64,000 nucleotides of DNA from Pseudomonadota bacterium (GCA_029558635.1 JAKQEE010000052.1:454860-518859), one strand, 5' to 3'. Positions 27,628 to 37,730 are shown, numbered from the stretch's first letter. Numbers and translations are program-made. Notes: generated by a model not told the origin, from the sequence alone.

Positions 27628-29616
27628 ATGAAATATCGTAGCGAAATTGATGGATTGCGTGCTTTTGCTGTTATTCCTGTCATATTTTTTCATGCCGGGT
27701 TTCTGGGGCTTGGGGGCGGGTTTCTCGGTGTCGATGTTTTTTTTACCATTAGCGGGTTTCTTATTACCTCCATTATTCTGGACGATCTTGATAAAGGCCA
27801 ATTTAGCCTTTCCCATTTTTACGTTCGTAGGATCAAGCGCATTCTTCCCTCTCTTTTTGTCGTTCTAACCTGCTCGACAATTGCAGCTTTACTTCTTTTT
27901 ACTCCTGTTTTTCTTAAGTCATATTCAGAAAGCCTTATGGCTGTATCAACCTTTTCCTCCAATATTTTCTTTTGGTTGACTGGGGGGTATTTTGATATTG
28001 CATCAGAGCTTAAACCTCTTTTGCATACATGGAGTCTGGCAGTTGAGGAGCAGTATTACATTTTTTTTCCGTTAGGCCTGATGTTGCTTTGGCGCACAGG
28101 AAAAGAAAAACTATTCATTCTCGTTCTTTTGGGTACGGTCTTTAGTTTAGGCCTTTCACACTGGTGCGCATATCATAAGCCGGGAGCGAATTTTTTTCTC
28201 CTGCCCATGCGTATGTGGCAAATTTTGCTGGGGTCTTCCATTGCCTTTTATACAAATATGCACGGCGGTATTAAAACATCTCCCCTTCAGGCCCAATGCC
28301 TAAGTTTTTTGGGAATTCTTCTCATTCTCTCTTCATATATGTTTTTGGATGAAAAAACGCCTCTGCCAAGTCTTTATGCTTTGATGCCTACGCTTGGGAC
28401 TGGACTTATCATTATGTTTGCAGATACGCGGACGCTGGCAAATAAAATTCTGAGCAATCGTTTTGTGGTCGGTATCGGACTGATCAGTTACAGTGCCTAT
28501 CTGTGGCATCAACCATTGTTTGTTTTTGCGCGTTACAAGTTGGAAGCGCCTTCATTGATGCTTATGAGTGGATTGGGTGTTCTGAGCCTCATTCTTGCCA
28601 GCATCACATGGTACTATGTAGAAAAACCTTGTAGGAGAAAGAACAATGCCAGCAAAAAAATGATATTTCTACTGGCATTTGTTGGTTTGAGCGTATTCTT
28701 TCTCATCGGTCTGGCAGGGCATTTTAGTAGGGGATTTGAAAGCTTTTACTACAATGTCAGGTTAACATCCCAGCAGAAAGAGATGTACCTGTTTGTTAAA
28801 AAGAACACGGATTACCGTCTTCTTGATACGCTGATTGACAACGGGGAATGCCATTTTTGGCGAGAAGGGGTGGATGAAAATATAGTTCAAAGATTCCAGT
28901 CCTGTTACAAGAAGTACGGTAAGGCTGTCGTGGTTCTCGGGGATTCGCATGCCATGAATCTCTACAACATTGTTGTTAAAGCAAACTACTATCCTTTCGT
29001 TTTTGGGGTGGTCAGGGGTGGCTGCCGCGCTTACGAAAACTTGCCTGAGTGCCACTATAAAGGGTTTGATAAATTTTTAGATCAACACGCGAATGAAATT
29101 GGATATATCTTGTTTCATCAATCCGGCTCGCACTTGATAAAGGATGAGCACGGGAAGTACGGGGCTCAATCAGTTTTTGAGGGTAATGTGTCCTATAGCT
29201 TTGATGTGGCATACATAGACAGTTTGATTGAATACGCACAGTCTTTGAATAAAAAAGTGGTGACCTATTGGATGGGACCCTATGTTGAATCCCGTTTTGA
29301 TGTGAAGCTTGAAAAAAACATTTTGTCAGGAGATTTCAGGATGCCTGCCTCCAGTCCAAAAATATTTGAAGAATTGGAAAGGAGTATTCTTCAGGAAATT
29401 AATAAGAAAAACTCCTTGCCAAATTCCAATTATCTTTCTCTTATCGAATGGATGGGCATTCAGGACCGGTCCCTCATTGTCGAAAATTGCCTGATCTATA
29501 AGGATCCCGACCATTTGAGCCGTTGCGGGGAGGGTTACTGGGCAGAGAAGCTTAGAGCGCGGTTTGAAGAGTTACACCGTCTCAACGGTTTTACTCTACC
29601 GCGTCGCGGCGTTTGA
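27628..29616 (+). CDS. Membrane O-acyltransferase with C-terminal SGNH domain (OafA/YrhL type)
   Basis: 662 residues. The first 350 form the acyltransferase 3 membrane domain of about ten helices, with the conserved FFHAGFLGLGGGFLGVDVFF and SGFLIT near the start and RIKRILPSL after. The C-terminal half is an SGNH hydrolase-like domain with VVLGDSHAMN (Ser block) and DPDHLS (Asp/His block) near the end. Such two-domain proteins move acetyl groups across the membrane to extracytoplasmic glycans. Starts 11 bases after the UXS gene, so both are probably co-transcribed. Its last 26 bases overlap the convergent gene at 29591. Confidence 0.9.
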   Translation: MKYRSEIDGLRAFAVIPVIFFHAGFLGLGGGFLGVDVFFTISGFLITSIILDDLDKGQFSLSHFYVRRIKRILPSLFVVLTCSTIAALLLFTPVFLKSYSESLMAVSTFSSNIFFWLTGGYFDIASELKPLLHTWSLAVEEQYYIFFPLGLMLLWRTGKEKLFILVLLGTVFSLGLSHWCAYHKPGANFFLLPMRMWQILLGSSIAFYTNMHGGIKTSPLQAQCLSFLGILLILSSYMFLDEKTPLPSLYALMPTLGTGLIIMFADTRTLANKILSNRFVVGIGLISYSAYLWHQPLFVFARYKLEAPSLMLMSGLGVLSLILASITWYYVEKPCRRKNNASKKMIFLLAFVGLSVFFLIGLAGHFSRGFESFYYNVRLTSQQKEMYLFVKKNTDYRLLDTLIDNGECHFWREGVDENIVQRFQSCYKKYGKAVVVLGDSHAMNLYNIVVKANYYPFVFGVVRGGCRAYENLPECHYKGFDKFLDQHANEIGYILFHQSGSHLIKDEHGKYGAQSVFEGNVSYSFDVAYIDSLIEYAQSLNKKVVTYWMGPYVESRFDVKLEKNILSGDFRMPASSPKIFEELERSILQEINKKNSLPNSNYLSLIEWMGIQDRSLIVENCLIYKDPDHLSRCGEGYWAEKLRARFEELHRLNGFTLPRRGV

Positions 29617-30397
29617 AGAGGAATACGACGCGCCTGAATTCTGCGGCCACAATCTCGAAGTCATGTGCGCTCAGTACTTTATAGACTTCCATAAATGTGT
29701 GGCGTTTGTCTTTTCCGCGCTCGTATCCGCAGTCGGCGGCGATGTAGTCAATTTTGTCGAGAACGCCCAATGCGCCTTGTAGGACTTCCGGTTCCGCACC
29801 CTCGGCCTCCAGTTTGAACAAGCGAATGTGGTTCAGGTTGTTTTCCATGACAAATTTTTCCAGAGTGGTCGTTTCAATCGACACAACCTTGTCTGTCTCC
29901 TCTATCTCGATCAGCGAGCTGTCGGCGCTTTCCGGCTTTGAAAACCATTTGAGGACCGCTTCTTCGTGCCAGAGCCCTTTGCGGATGGTTTTCTTCTCGC
30001 CGCCAAAGTTGTTCAGGTCGCAGCAGCGGGCCTCCAGAGGTTCCGGTTCGAATGCATAATAGTCCAAATTTTTGCTGTGCGCCCACATGCCGATTTCGCC
30101 GTTATTGGCGCCACAATCGACCAGAAGGTCGCCGTCCTGAAAAGAGATGTTGTTGAGCAGGTATTCTTTCGAGAGGGCGTCGCATTGTTTGTCTATGCCA
30201 AAAAAGTATCGGCGCAGGCGGCTTCGGCGCGAGGTGTGGGCTTTTCGGCCTCCTTGTTCGACTGCATAAATAGCCTCACCGTCCAGACGCGTCACCACAG
30301 CACCGCGGCCAGTGAAGGTGTTGTAGGTGTTGATCAGGGGTAAAAAGAAGGCGTCTGGCGCGCTCATGGTTAAAAATTTTTTCAAAAATAAAATCAT
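29591..30397 (-). CDS. FkbM-family methyltransferase
   Basis: 268 residues. SAM-binding core: DLLVDCGANNGEIGMWA (motif I), YYAFEPEPLEARCC (acidic residue after strand 2) and IRLFKLEAEGAEPEVLQG, the family's D/E-x-E-G-A/x-E signature that marks FkbM. FkbM proteins methylate sugar hydroxyls or related groups. Separated by 7 bases from the FkbM gene upstream, so part of the same minus-strand operon that begins near 36.5 kb. It overlaps the O-acyltransferase gene tail to tail. Confidence 0.85.
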   Translation of the reverse strand: MILFLKKFLTMSAPDAFFLPLINTYNTFTGRGAVVTRLDGEAIYAVEQGGRKAHTSRRSRLRRYFFGIDKQCDALSKEYLLNNISFQDGDLLVDCGANNGEIGMWAHSKNLDYYAFEPEPLEARCCDLNNFGGEKKTIRKGLWHEEAVLKWFSKPESADSSLIEIEETDKVVSIETTTLEKFVMENNLNHIRLFKLEAEGAEPEVLQGALGVLDKIDYIAADCGYERGKDKRHTFMEVYKVLSAHDFEIVAAEFRRVVFLFKRRDAVE

Positions 30398-30404
30398 AAT
30401 CTTT

Positions 30405-31220
30405 TCAGCCTTGTAAAACTTTGACCCAATTTTTAAGATGCGGTGCTTCCGCTTTGCAGCACAGGAATACGGGTTTTTCCGAGCTGCGGTCCTTAATGCG
30501 ATAGAGAAAAGGAAAATGCTTTTTTATCAATGACAGGACTTCTTCACCGTTATCAATGCGATCATTGTGAATCTCGATCATGAGATATCGCGCGCGTTCC
30601 AGCAAGGGTTCGCTGGCAGGGATTACCTGCGCTTCCGCCCCTTCGATATCCATTTTAATGAAATCTATTTGGTCGGGTACAAAGGAGTTCAGTATTTCCT
30701 GAGGGCTTATGCCTCTGGTGCGCTCCCCATCCGTGTCGGCTATGCGGTTGCCTACCGAGCTTTCCGAGTGTTGAATAAATACATCTTCATTGTTCTTCCA
30801 TACTGCGGCGTGGATGATTTGCCAATCTGCGATAGGGTTCAGGGCTTTGTTTCTTTGCAAAATCTTTTGGGTGTCGGCTGTTGGCTCGAAAGAGATTACC
30901 TTGGCGTTCGGGTAATGTGCCAACAAATACAATGCAAAACTGCCGATATGTGCGCCGATATCCAGAACGGTGGGGCGCGGGCATCCGGCCAGAAGTTGTT
31001 TTATGCAGCCATACTCGTCGTACAGGAAAACTTCGCGTAGGGCAGGCCAATCCCCGTATCTGGCGGTAAAGGGGATGTTTTTGAACTTGCCGTTCAGCAT
31101 ATCGCGCGGGTGGTCGCGTTTCAGATATTCATAGGCAACCCTAACTGAGCCAGCCAGTCTTGCCAGAGCAAACAGGTCGTGAAGAAGAATTATTTTATTC
31201 AGAAGCATATTTCTTTTCAT
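30405..31220 (-). CDS. FkbM-family methyltransferase
   Basis: 271 residues. PTVLDIGAHIGSFALYL is motif I, VISFEPTADTQKIL the acidic strand-2 end, and IDFIKMDIEGAEAQVIPAS the FkbM D-x-E-G-A-E signature. It starts in a four-base overlap with the stop of the glycosyltransferase upstream (ATGA). One of three FkbM proteins in the island; this one and the one at 33340-34236 are the more alike around motif I (DIGAHIG). Acceptor unknown. Confidence 0.87.
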   Translation of the reverse strand: MKRNMLLNKIILLHDLFALARLAGSVRVAYEYLKRDHPRDMLNGKFKNIPFTARYGDWPALREVFLYDEYGCIKQLLAGCPRPTVLDIGAHIGSFALYLLAHYPNAKVISFEPTADTQKILQRNKALNPIADWQIIHAAVWKNNEDVFIQHSESSVGNRIADTDGERTRGISPQEILNSFVPDQIDFIKMDIEGAEAQVIPASEPLLERARYLMIEIHNDRIDNGEEVLSLIKKHFPFLYRIKDRSSEKPVFLCCKAEAPHLKNWVKVLQG

Positions 31221-32287
31221 GCCGAAGCCTTGTTTCTCTGAGTGTCGGGTGTGACCGAAATAATTTCATGGTTTTCATCAATTGAGAACCATAATACATT
31301 TCCCAAAATATCCCGATCATCCTTTTTGTGAGCCAGATAGGCTTTTTCCTCTTCCAGGGCGGATCTTTTTTCTATCGTCGTGCATGCCAAGATTTTCTCG
31401 CGTAAGGCGTTGACGTCTGCTTCTTTTAGATGCGAAAACACAGGCTCTTCTATAAAATATTCCTTTTTGCATTCGTAAAAAAGATTGGGGTCTTGCACCC
31501 GAAAATTGGCAATATACCAAAGCCACTCATCATGGGAGAGTTCGTCGGGATAATCGCGAACCACCCACCCGCCTTGGCCCTTTACATGCTCTCTATACTT
31601 CATTTGGTCAACATAGACCTTGATTTTTTTAATGAAGGCGTCCTTGTTAAAAGCCACAATGTGCAGCAGGGGGACGTTGTTGGGCGGGGAGATGTAGATT
31701 TTTTTCCGGCATAGGAAGGACGGTTTTATTGTTCCGGTGTAATCAATTGCAATGTTATGTGCGCCCGTAGGGACAAGGAATCGTCCTTTGGTTTTTTTGA
31801 TGTTCACGGCGGTTTTGCAGTTCGGGCTGTCTTTATGAAAGAAGCGGATGCTGTCGCATTCAATCAGGCTTTTCGGCGACTCTGTCTCGTTATCATAAAA
31901 TGGAACGCCGTTCCGCCATTGGAACTGGATTACGGGTTTGTTTTTATGGTGCTGCAGGAATGCTAAAAAATCGTCTTTCTTTTTAAAAGGGATGAATTCG
32001 TCAATGTCGAGAACAAACAGCCAGTCGTATTTTTTCTTGATTTCAAAATGTTCGATTACCAGATTTGTGCATTCCGATTGAAATTGTGCTTCGTGGCGCG
32101 AGCGGACGCATGTTACGCGTTCCATGTTTAATCCACGCAGGTCGCGTTCCGAATTGTGGTCGATCAGATAGATGTGATCGCACAGGTTCAAGTGGTAGAG
32201 TATGAATTCCGCCAGATATTCATAGCCATTGTAGACCATGCATATGACGGCGGTTTTTATATCGTCTTTGTGTTTGTTGTGGGCCAT
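31217..32287 (-). CDS. Glycosyltransferase family 2-like protein (GT-A)
   Basis: 356 residues. TAVICMVYNGYEYLAEFILYHLNLCDHIYLIDHNS is unlike a classic family 2 start and resembles the Glyco_tranf_2_4/GT92-like group, in which an enzyme reads an acceptor near a DxD motif; here DWLFVLDIDEFIPF supplies D-x-D at about residues 92-94. The C-terminal half is rich in aromatic and lysine residues. Coupled to the FkbM gene downstream (four-base overlap) and three bases from the family 2 gene upstream. Sugar specificity is not predictable. Confidence 0.8.
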   Translation of the reverse strand: MAHNKHKDDIKTAVICMVYNGYEYLAEFILYHLNLCDHIYLIDHNSERDLRGLNMERVTCVRSRHEAQFQSECTNLVIEHFEIKKKYDWLFVLDIDEFIPFKKKDDFLAFLQHHKNKPVIQFQWRNGVPFYDNETESPKSLIECDSIRFFHKDSPNCKTAVNIKKTKGRFLVPTGAHNIAIDYTGTIKPSFLCRKKIYISPPNNVPLLHIVAFNKDAFIKKIKVYVDQMKYREHVKGQGGWVVRDYPDELSHDEWLWYIANFRVQDPNLFYECKKEYFIEEPVFSHLKEADVNALREKILACTTIEKRSALEEEKAYLAHKKDDRDILGNVLWFSIDENHEIISVTPDTQRNKASA

Positions 32288-32290
32288 CTT

Positions 32291-33328
32291 CTAGTCTGCG
32301 CTTCTTATTCCCTTATGGGTGATTTTGTGTGAAAAAATTTCCCGTGCCGCGTCGCTCAAAAAAGACAAATCGGGGTTTCCGCCAAGTCTTGTCATGACTT
32401 CCGCGTAAGTGCCACGATTTTTCTCATGATAGGCACGAAACTCATCGCGGCTGATGTCGTTTTTGATGGGGGGCATAAAGCGGGATAAAAAATAAATCGG
32501 GAAAATCAGCACGGGGCGAATGATCTTCGAGACGAGGGAAAATCTTTTGCCCAGAAAGGGCATCTGAAGAGCGTGTTTGATGTAGGGCCATTTGGGCTCG
32601 TTTTGTCTCATATCGTAGAGCATTTGCGAGCAATCGTCCCATATTCCTTTGAATATCTTTACCTTGACCGGTCTGGGGATGCGGGTGCGATAGACGCGGT
32701 AGTCAAGAAACAGGAGCACGTTGTCGCGGGCCAGTTTCATCATCAGATTGCGGTCTTCGCAACGATAAATATTTTCAAATGGGCCGTATTTTAGCAGCAA
32801 GTCACGTTTGCCTATGCCTGTTTGCTGGCCGCTCAGATGGATGTCATGGCCTGCAGCTTCTTCTATTTTGTGGTAGAGCGTTACAAAATCAGACAAATAT
32901 GGCTGCCATACGTCATCAGCATCAATGTGCAGCAAAACATATTCGCCCCGTGCTGCGCGGATAGAGATATTGCGGGTTTCGCCTAAATGCCTGTTTCGCT
33001 CGCGGGGAAGGGGGATGTAGCGAAAATTTTTGTAACGTTTTGCCAGTTTTCCTAGTTCTTCCAGCGATCCGTCGGTCGAGCCGTCGTCAATCACGACAAC
33101 CTCATACAATTCCGGATCGAGCTGGTTTAAAACACTGCTCATAGCCTGATCCAGTGTGTCCGCCATGTTATAATTGCAGACGCAAACCGAATAACGGGGC
33201 GCGTTGGTGACGCCTTCTTGTCCGCAATAGCCGAGGTTTTCACGAATTTTCTCAACATGGATATGATGTTTCGAAAATCGTTTATCCTCTTTTCTGCGAT
33301 CCTTTGTTGGTGATGTTTGTTCTGTCAT
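32291..33328 (-). CDS. Glycosyltransferase family 2
   Basis: 345 residues from the ATG at 33328; a TTG at 33337 would add three residues. Canonical GT-A start: YSVCVCNYNMADTLDQAMSS, then VVVIDDGSTDGSLEEL and the metal-binding region VLLHIDADDVWQP. A leading 35 residues before the fold are charged and of unknown role. Middle member of the minus-strand operon; 11 bases from the FkbM gene upstream. Confidence 0.9.
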   Translation of the reverse strand: MTEQTSPTKDRRKEDKRFSKHHIHVEKIRENLGYCGQEGVTNAPRYSVCVCNYNMADTLDQAMSSVLNQLDPELYEVVVIDDGSTDGSLEELGKLAKRYKNFRYIPLPRERNRHLGETRNISIRAARGEYVLLHIDADDVWQPYLSDFVTLYHKIEEAAGHDIHLSGQQTGIGKRDLLLKYGPFENIYRCEDRNLMMKLARDNVLLFLDYRVYRTRIPRPVKVKIFKGIWDDCSQMLYDMRQNEPKWPYIKHALQMPFLGKRFSLVSKIIRPVLIFPIYFLSRFMPPIKNDISRDEFRAYHEKNRGTYAEVMTRLGGNPDLSFLSDAAREIFSHKITHKGIRSAD

Positions 33329-33339
33329 GGCGGTCAACG

Positions 33340-34236
33340 TTATCGTTTGCCGGTTATCGTCCCTTTAATCTCTTTTAGAAAATTGCGGAAGCGATTCCAT
33401 GCATATGTGACGAAAGAGTGTTGATACCAATTTACAAAATTTTTCGGATAGCGTTTTGAGTCCGTGGGGACCAGAAGGAAATCGTATTGGCCCCTTATGT
33501 ATTGAGGGCCGGGGATACGGACAAGCGTATAGTCATTGTTCGAGGCTTTTTTGGGGCCTGCATTGATGAAAAAATCATAATTTCGCGATTTGAAGAAACT
33601 CTCAAAATTGCGGTAATTCTCACCTGACCTTGCAATATACGGTTCGTAATATTCGGAATAGATTATCGGGCGGCTGCGGTCAATTACATTGACGGCGGAG
33701 CGAAAAACGCTCAACTCCATACCTTCGACGTCAACTTTAATGAAGTCGACATTATCCGTTACGGCATCATCTATTCTAACAAGTTCAACTTTTACCATGG
33801 CATCGTTATCCATGCCTTGGGTGGATGACGTCAGGTAATCCGCCCCCGTATTCAGACGTTTTTCGGAAGAGTTTCCTTCTCTGTTCTTATATTCTTTTGC
33901 GTGAAGGTACAGGAAACCCTCTTGCGCGGACACGCCCTTGTTGAACAATGTTGCGGTCATATTGTTGTCGTTAATGTTTTTTTGAAGGAGTTCAAAAGTT
34001 TTCGGATTTGCTTCGAAGGCGAAAAGTTTTCCTTCTTTTCCAATCTTTTGATTCATGGGGATGGAGAAGGTTCCGATATGTGCGCCGATATCAAGGACGA
34101 CATCGCCTTCTTGTAGCAAATCCAGAATCATTCCGATTTCAGGGCGGCGGAACCCTCCACAACTCATGATTTCCTTTGTGATGTTATCGTTATCATAGCA
34201 TGAAATATTGCCATAAATACTTTGAACGGTTATCAT
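33340..34236 (-). CDS. FkbM-family methyltransferase
   Basis: 298 residues from the ATG at 34236, which has AAGGA about 7 bases upstream; the in-frame TTG at 34254 lies before this ribosome site. Motif I is VVLDIGAHIGTFSIPM, with LFAFEANPKTFELLQ and VDFIKVDVEGMELSVFRS, the FkbM signature with Met in place of Ala. A C-terminal extension of about 60 residues after the fold is basic and aromatic. The gene is visibly more A+T-rich than the core genes. Confidence 0.87.
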   Translation of the reverse strand: MITVQSIYGNISCYDNDNITKEIMSCGGFRRPEIGMILDLLQEGDVVLDIGAHIGTFSIPMNQKIGKEGKLFAFEANPKTFELLQKNINDNNMTATLFNKGVSAQEGFLYLHAKEYKNREGNSSEKRLNTGADYLTSSTQGMDNDAMVKVELVRIDDAVTDNVDFIKVDVEGMELSVFRSAVNVIDRSRPIIYSEYYEPYIARSGENYRNFESFFKSRNYDFFINAGPKKASNNDYTLVRIPGPQYIRGQYDFLLVPTDSKRYPKNFVNWYQHSFVTYAWNRFRNFLKEIKGTITGKR

Positions 34237-34266
34237 TTCTTTTTCCTTGGTCAATAGATTTATAAG

Positions 34267-35205
34267 TTATTCATCGCACATGGGATATCCCAAATCGCCC
34301 AAAGGCAGATTTATGCGGTCTTGCAGCAGCTTGTTTGTTGGTCCGTAGCGCTTGTTGAGCGTTTGTTCCAGACGATGCGAGATCTCAATCTTTTCGCTTC
34401 CCCCTTTTTGAATGATATTAATGACAGCTTTATATAGCCATGGGGGTAATATTTTGGAAAATTCGACGGGCAGAGGGAATTTCCGTCGTAGCTTGCGAAT
34501 TCTATTTGTCCCTGCGCTTTTCCCAATATTGACGGGGTCCTTTTTAATGTGGCTTTCGATTACAGCGGGATCGACACCTAGAAAAACCCCCATTTTCTGG
34601 GCATAGTCCTGCGGGTTGTGGCTCATATATTCCATGGGCAGGACTAGTACGTTTTCTTTTCCGAACAGTTTGTCGTATTCATTTATTAGCTTGGTGTAGT
34701 GAACAAGATCTGTAGCGCGGAAGTAACGCAGATTGTTCGTAAGATTGTACCATTTCTCAAAGCTAACTGGTTTCCCACGGTGTATATCATGTGGCTCAAA
34801 AGGGTGATCCCGATAGTGCGAAACCAATATGGATTTCTGTTCTCGCACAATAATGATGATTTTTATGTTATCGCCGAACACTTCATGCAGACGTCTTGCT
34901 TTTGTGATGGCATCGGGGTAACCGAATAAAACTCCTATACCGTATTCATAACTAAACAAAGATGGCTTCTGGTTTGATAAATTTCGGATTGTGTCCAGAT
35001 CTTTACAAGCTTGTTCGTAGTCAAAGTTTAAGCCGTCTGTTTTGAAGATGTTCGTGTGAAAGCGGTCCAGTAGATCATACAGGGGTTTGTTATCTTTTGC
35101 GGCGTGAATGCCCATATACGCATATTCTTCCAGATGGCAAAAGCATTGCCATTGCAGGAAGGTACTGCCTGACTTTGGGAATCCTACATGGAATACTGCT
35201 TTCAT
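34267..35205 (-). CDS. Sulfotransferase-domain protein
   Basis: 312 residues. AVFHVGFPKSGSTFLQWQ is the PAPS 5'-phosphosulfate loop, and KIIIIVREQKSILVSHYRDH fits the 3'-phosphate R/S segment. The family transfers sulfate from PAPS, here probably to a glycan. The start overlaps the end of the GT4 gene by four bases (ATGA). It differs from the sulfotransferase-like protein at 24681 in all but the loops, so the island may sulfate two positions (inference). PAPS-making enzymes are not in the window. Confidence 0.82.
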   Translation of the reverse strand: MKAVFHVGFPKSGSTFLQWQCFCHLEEYAYMGIHAAKDNKPLYDLLDRFHTNIFKTDGLNFDYEQACKDLDTIRNLSNQKPSLFSYEYGIGVLFGYPDAITKARRLHEVFGDNIKIIIIVREQKSILVSHYRDHPFEPHDIHRGKPVSFEKWYNLTNNLRYFRATDLVHYTKLINEYDKLFGKENVLVLPMEYMSHNPQDYAQKMGVFLGVDPAVIESHIKKDPVNIGKSAGTNRIRKLRRKFPLPVEFSKILPPWLYKAVINIIQKGGSEKIEISHRLEQTLNKRYGPTNKLLQDRINLPLGDLGYPMCDE

Positions 35206-36539
35206 CTGTGGCCGGCCTTTTTTTCTTGCATTATAAAACTCTCAAATCGACGTAAGAAGCCATGTATGAATACCTGCATTTCAAAAATTGAAGGCCAAGG
35301 AATTAGGCGTCCAAGTGTTTGTTGTAATGCATAGTTTAGCAACCTGATGCTTTTATAGTGGTAAAAAATATTTCTTAAATTACCAGGGGCGGTAGGGACC
35401 TTGCCTTCTTGCAGGCGGCTAAATAACTCAACCCACTTGGGAATGACAACGGAAAAATCGTATTGCTCTAAAACCCTTTCATAGCCGGCTTGCCCCAATT
35501 TCTTTGCAAGCTCCGGTGATTCCAGACATTTGCAAATATTATCAGCCAGATCATCAACACCACGTCCCAAAAGGCCGGTTTTCCCATGAATGACAGTATC
35601 TAGTAAGGCGTAGTATGCGCCGCTTACTACGGCTGTTTTGCATCCGGACATTTCTACGGCGCTTACGCAACATGTTTCAGTAATGCCTGTCGGGTTGGCA
35701 ATTCCAACAATAGCCTTGGCCAAAAGGTCATACTTTTCCTTTCCCATGCTTCCGTGGAAGGTAACGGAAGGGTTAAGATTACCTTGGGGGTCGCATAGAT
35801 AAGGGATGATGCTCTCGCGTTCGTATTTGTCGTGGGCAACGCCTAAAGGACCCACCTGTTCATCTTCTCCGTAAATTTTTACAGAGCCTATGACAGAGAG
35901 TTTTGCATCAGGAAATTTTGCCAGAACTTTTGGCCACGCTTGTGCCAAGACGTGAAAACCCTTCATGGGGACTAATGCTCCCATATAGACTACCAATCGC
36001 GGGTCTTTTCCAGCAGTTTTATCCATTCCTTCTTCACAACTGGCCAAGCTTATTCCGTTGTCAATGTATGCGAGTTTGGGTTTGATCCTGCTGTCTATCA
36101 TATAGTCATATTGTTCGCGGCCAACACAAACAAGAGCTTTGAGATACTTGCATTTTATCATTTTTCGTAAATGCTCGGCATGTGGAGTTAGCGCTGCACG
36201 TCCTATCGAGGGCATTTGAATGGCATCTATATGGTCTAAAATTCCGTTTTCTTCATCTAGGCGGGGTCTGAAAACGAAGAAATCTGCTCCGATTTCCTTG
36301 GCCTTTGTTGCTGCGCTAATGACAGATGAAACCTGATAGGCTGGAACATTGGGGGGCAGTTTCTCAATATGCGGGGCAAGGAGGACGGTTTCGATTTGAC
36401 TGCTAAAATTTTTGTTCAGGTAGTGGGGGAGGGCTGCGTGCAGGTAGGTGCCCGCTCCGGTTCCCGGATTGCCTTGCTCGGGCGCAGAAAAGTCGACCTG
36501 GGACAGGTTCTTATTATCCAGAAAAAATGCGACCTTCAT
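35202..36539 (-). CDS. Glycosyltransferase family 4 (GT-B)
   Basis: 445 residues from the ATG at 36539 (MKVAFFLDNKNLSQ), preceded by GAGAGGA about three bases before it; the frame is open to 36566 but those residues add nothing. Donor-domain features: LVVYMGALVPMKGFHVLAQAWPKVL, a conserved-length loop, and GIANPTGITETCCVSAVEMSGCK in the place of the E-x7-E block. About 70 extra residues at the C-terminus end in a basic tail. First gene of the minus-strand operon 29591-36539, divergent from the pyruvyltransferase gene. Confidence 0.85.
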   Translation of the reverse strand: MKVAFFLDNKNLSQVDFSAPEQGNPGTGAGTYLHAALPHYLNKNFSSQIETVLLAPHIEKLPPNVPAYQVSSVISAATKAKEIGADFFVFRPRLDEENGILDHIDAIQMPSIGRAALTPHAEHLRKMIKCKYLKALVCVGREQYDYMIDSRIKPKLAYIDNGISLASCEEGMDKTAGKDPRLVVYMGALVPMKGFHVLAQAWPKVLAKFPDAKLSVIGSVKIYGEDEQVGPLGVAHDKYERESIIPYLCDPQGNLNPSVTFHGSMGKEKYDLLAKAIVGIANPTGITETCCVSAVEMSGCKTAVVSGAYYALLDTVIHGKTGLLGRGVDDLADNICKCLESPELAKKLGQAGYERVLEQYDFSVVIPKWVELFSRLQEGKVPTAPGNLRNIFYHYKSIRLLNYALQQTLGRLIPWPSIFEMQVFIHGFLRRFESFIMQEKKAGHR

Positions 36540-36680
36540 ACGTCCTCTCAAAGCGTGGATGTGCATTGATATTACAAATAATTGCTATTTTAAAGCCCTC
36601 GGCCCCTTTTTACCGGATATTTTGTGGAAAACGGGGTTTGTATTAGGACAGAATCCGTTTTTCTTGCTAATAACAGTGCT

Positions 36681-37730
36681 ATGCAGACAAGTCTTAAGAT
36701 GAAAATTAAAAGCTATATCGAAGTATTTCTGGATATACTTTTTGATACATTTATTCCCTATAGGGTTCTTTCAAACACGAGACTCAGGGAATGGTCCGTG
36801 CCCGCCAATTTTATATATAGTTACGTTTTTAACCAGAAATTCCAGCGCTTGCAATTGCTCCATATTCTTAGGGAAAACGGAATAAATGATCCCCATCAAA
36901 TCAAGGCTTGGTGGTCCCGGGGGCTTAATAATTTTGGAGATGAGTTGCTGGCATATCTTTTGGCGCGGATTGCAGCGGTAGAGTGTATATATGACCGGAA
37001 CAAAAGCATGCTTGCGATCGGAAGTATTATTCGTTTTGCCCGAGATAATAGTTTTGTTTGGGGAAGTGGCATCATCCGCGAAGACGAGATTATGGAGGCA
37101 AGACCTACCTGCTTGGCTGTGCGTGGTCCTTTAACTCGTAAAAAAATGTTGGAGCAAGATATCCCATGTCCCGAGGTGTATGGCGATCCTGCGATGCTTT
37201 TCCCTCTTTTTTTCAAACCACAAACAATTTCTGGTGTCTTGAAAATTCAAGGAGAACCTAGAAAGCCGCTGATTATTCCACATTTCAAACACGATACAAT
37301 TGTCCCACGTTTTTTGGAATATGATTACCAAAGTCTTCTCGTGACATCGATTGGCGATATTGAAAGGGTTGTCAGTCATATTTCGGCAGCCCCATCCGTT
37401 GTTACCAGTTCATTGCATGGGTTTATATTTTGTGTGGCCTACGGAATTCCTGTCAGTGTATTCAAATTGAAGAAGAAAGGAATTGGTGGAGACAATATAA
37501 AATTTGATGATTTTTGTTATGGCGTTGGGCTTGATCCGATTGCTATTCATGAGGTTGACACAATTGATAAAGAACAAATTGAATATTTGTTAAATAATGC
37601 CCGGATTTATGCGCCGAATTGGACCCCCGTTCCGTTACTGGAAGGGTTAAATGAAATATGCCAAACCGAAACGCTTAGTGCGTTTATCAAAAACGTCAAG
37701 TCAGGCTATTCATGTCACAATGCCGCTTAA
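36681..37730 (+). CDS. Polysaccharide pyruvyl transferase family protein
   Basis: 349 residues from the ATG at 36681; the frame is open from a GTG at 36624, and an ATG at 36699 is another option, as no ribosome site decides. Family landmarks: WWSRGLNNFGDELLAYLLA near the N-terminus, MLAIGSIIRFARDNSFVWGSGI, ARPTCLAVRGPLTRKKML, VYGDPAMLFP and VVTSSLHGFIFCVAYGIPV. Members add pyruvate ketals from phosphoenolpyruvate to sugars, giving the glycan negative charge. The last four bases overlap the end of the asparagine synthase gene, which runs the other way. Confidence 0.85.
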   Translation: MQTSLKMKIKSYIEVFLDILFDTFIPYRVLSNTRLREWSVPANFIYSYVFNQKFQRLQLLHILRENGINDPHQIKAWWSRGLNNFGDELLAYLLARIAAVECIYDRNKSMLAIGSIIRFARDNSFVWGSGIIREDEIMEARPTCLAVRGPLTRKKMLEQDIPCPEVYGDPAMLFPLFFKPQTISGVLKIQGEPRKPLIIPHFKHDTIVPRFLEYDYQSLLVTSIGDIERVVSHISAAPSVVTSSLHGFIFCVAYGIPVSVFKLKKKGIGGDNIKFDDFCYGVGLDPIAIHEVDTIDKEQIEYLLNNARIYAPNWTPVPLLEGLNEICQTETLSAFIKNVKSGYSCHNAA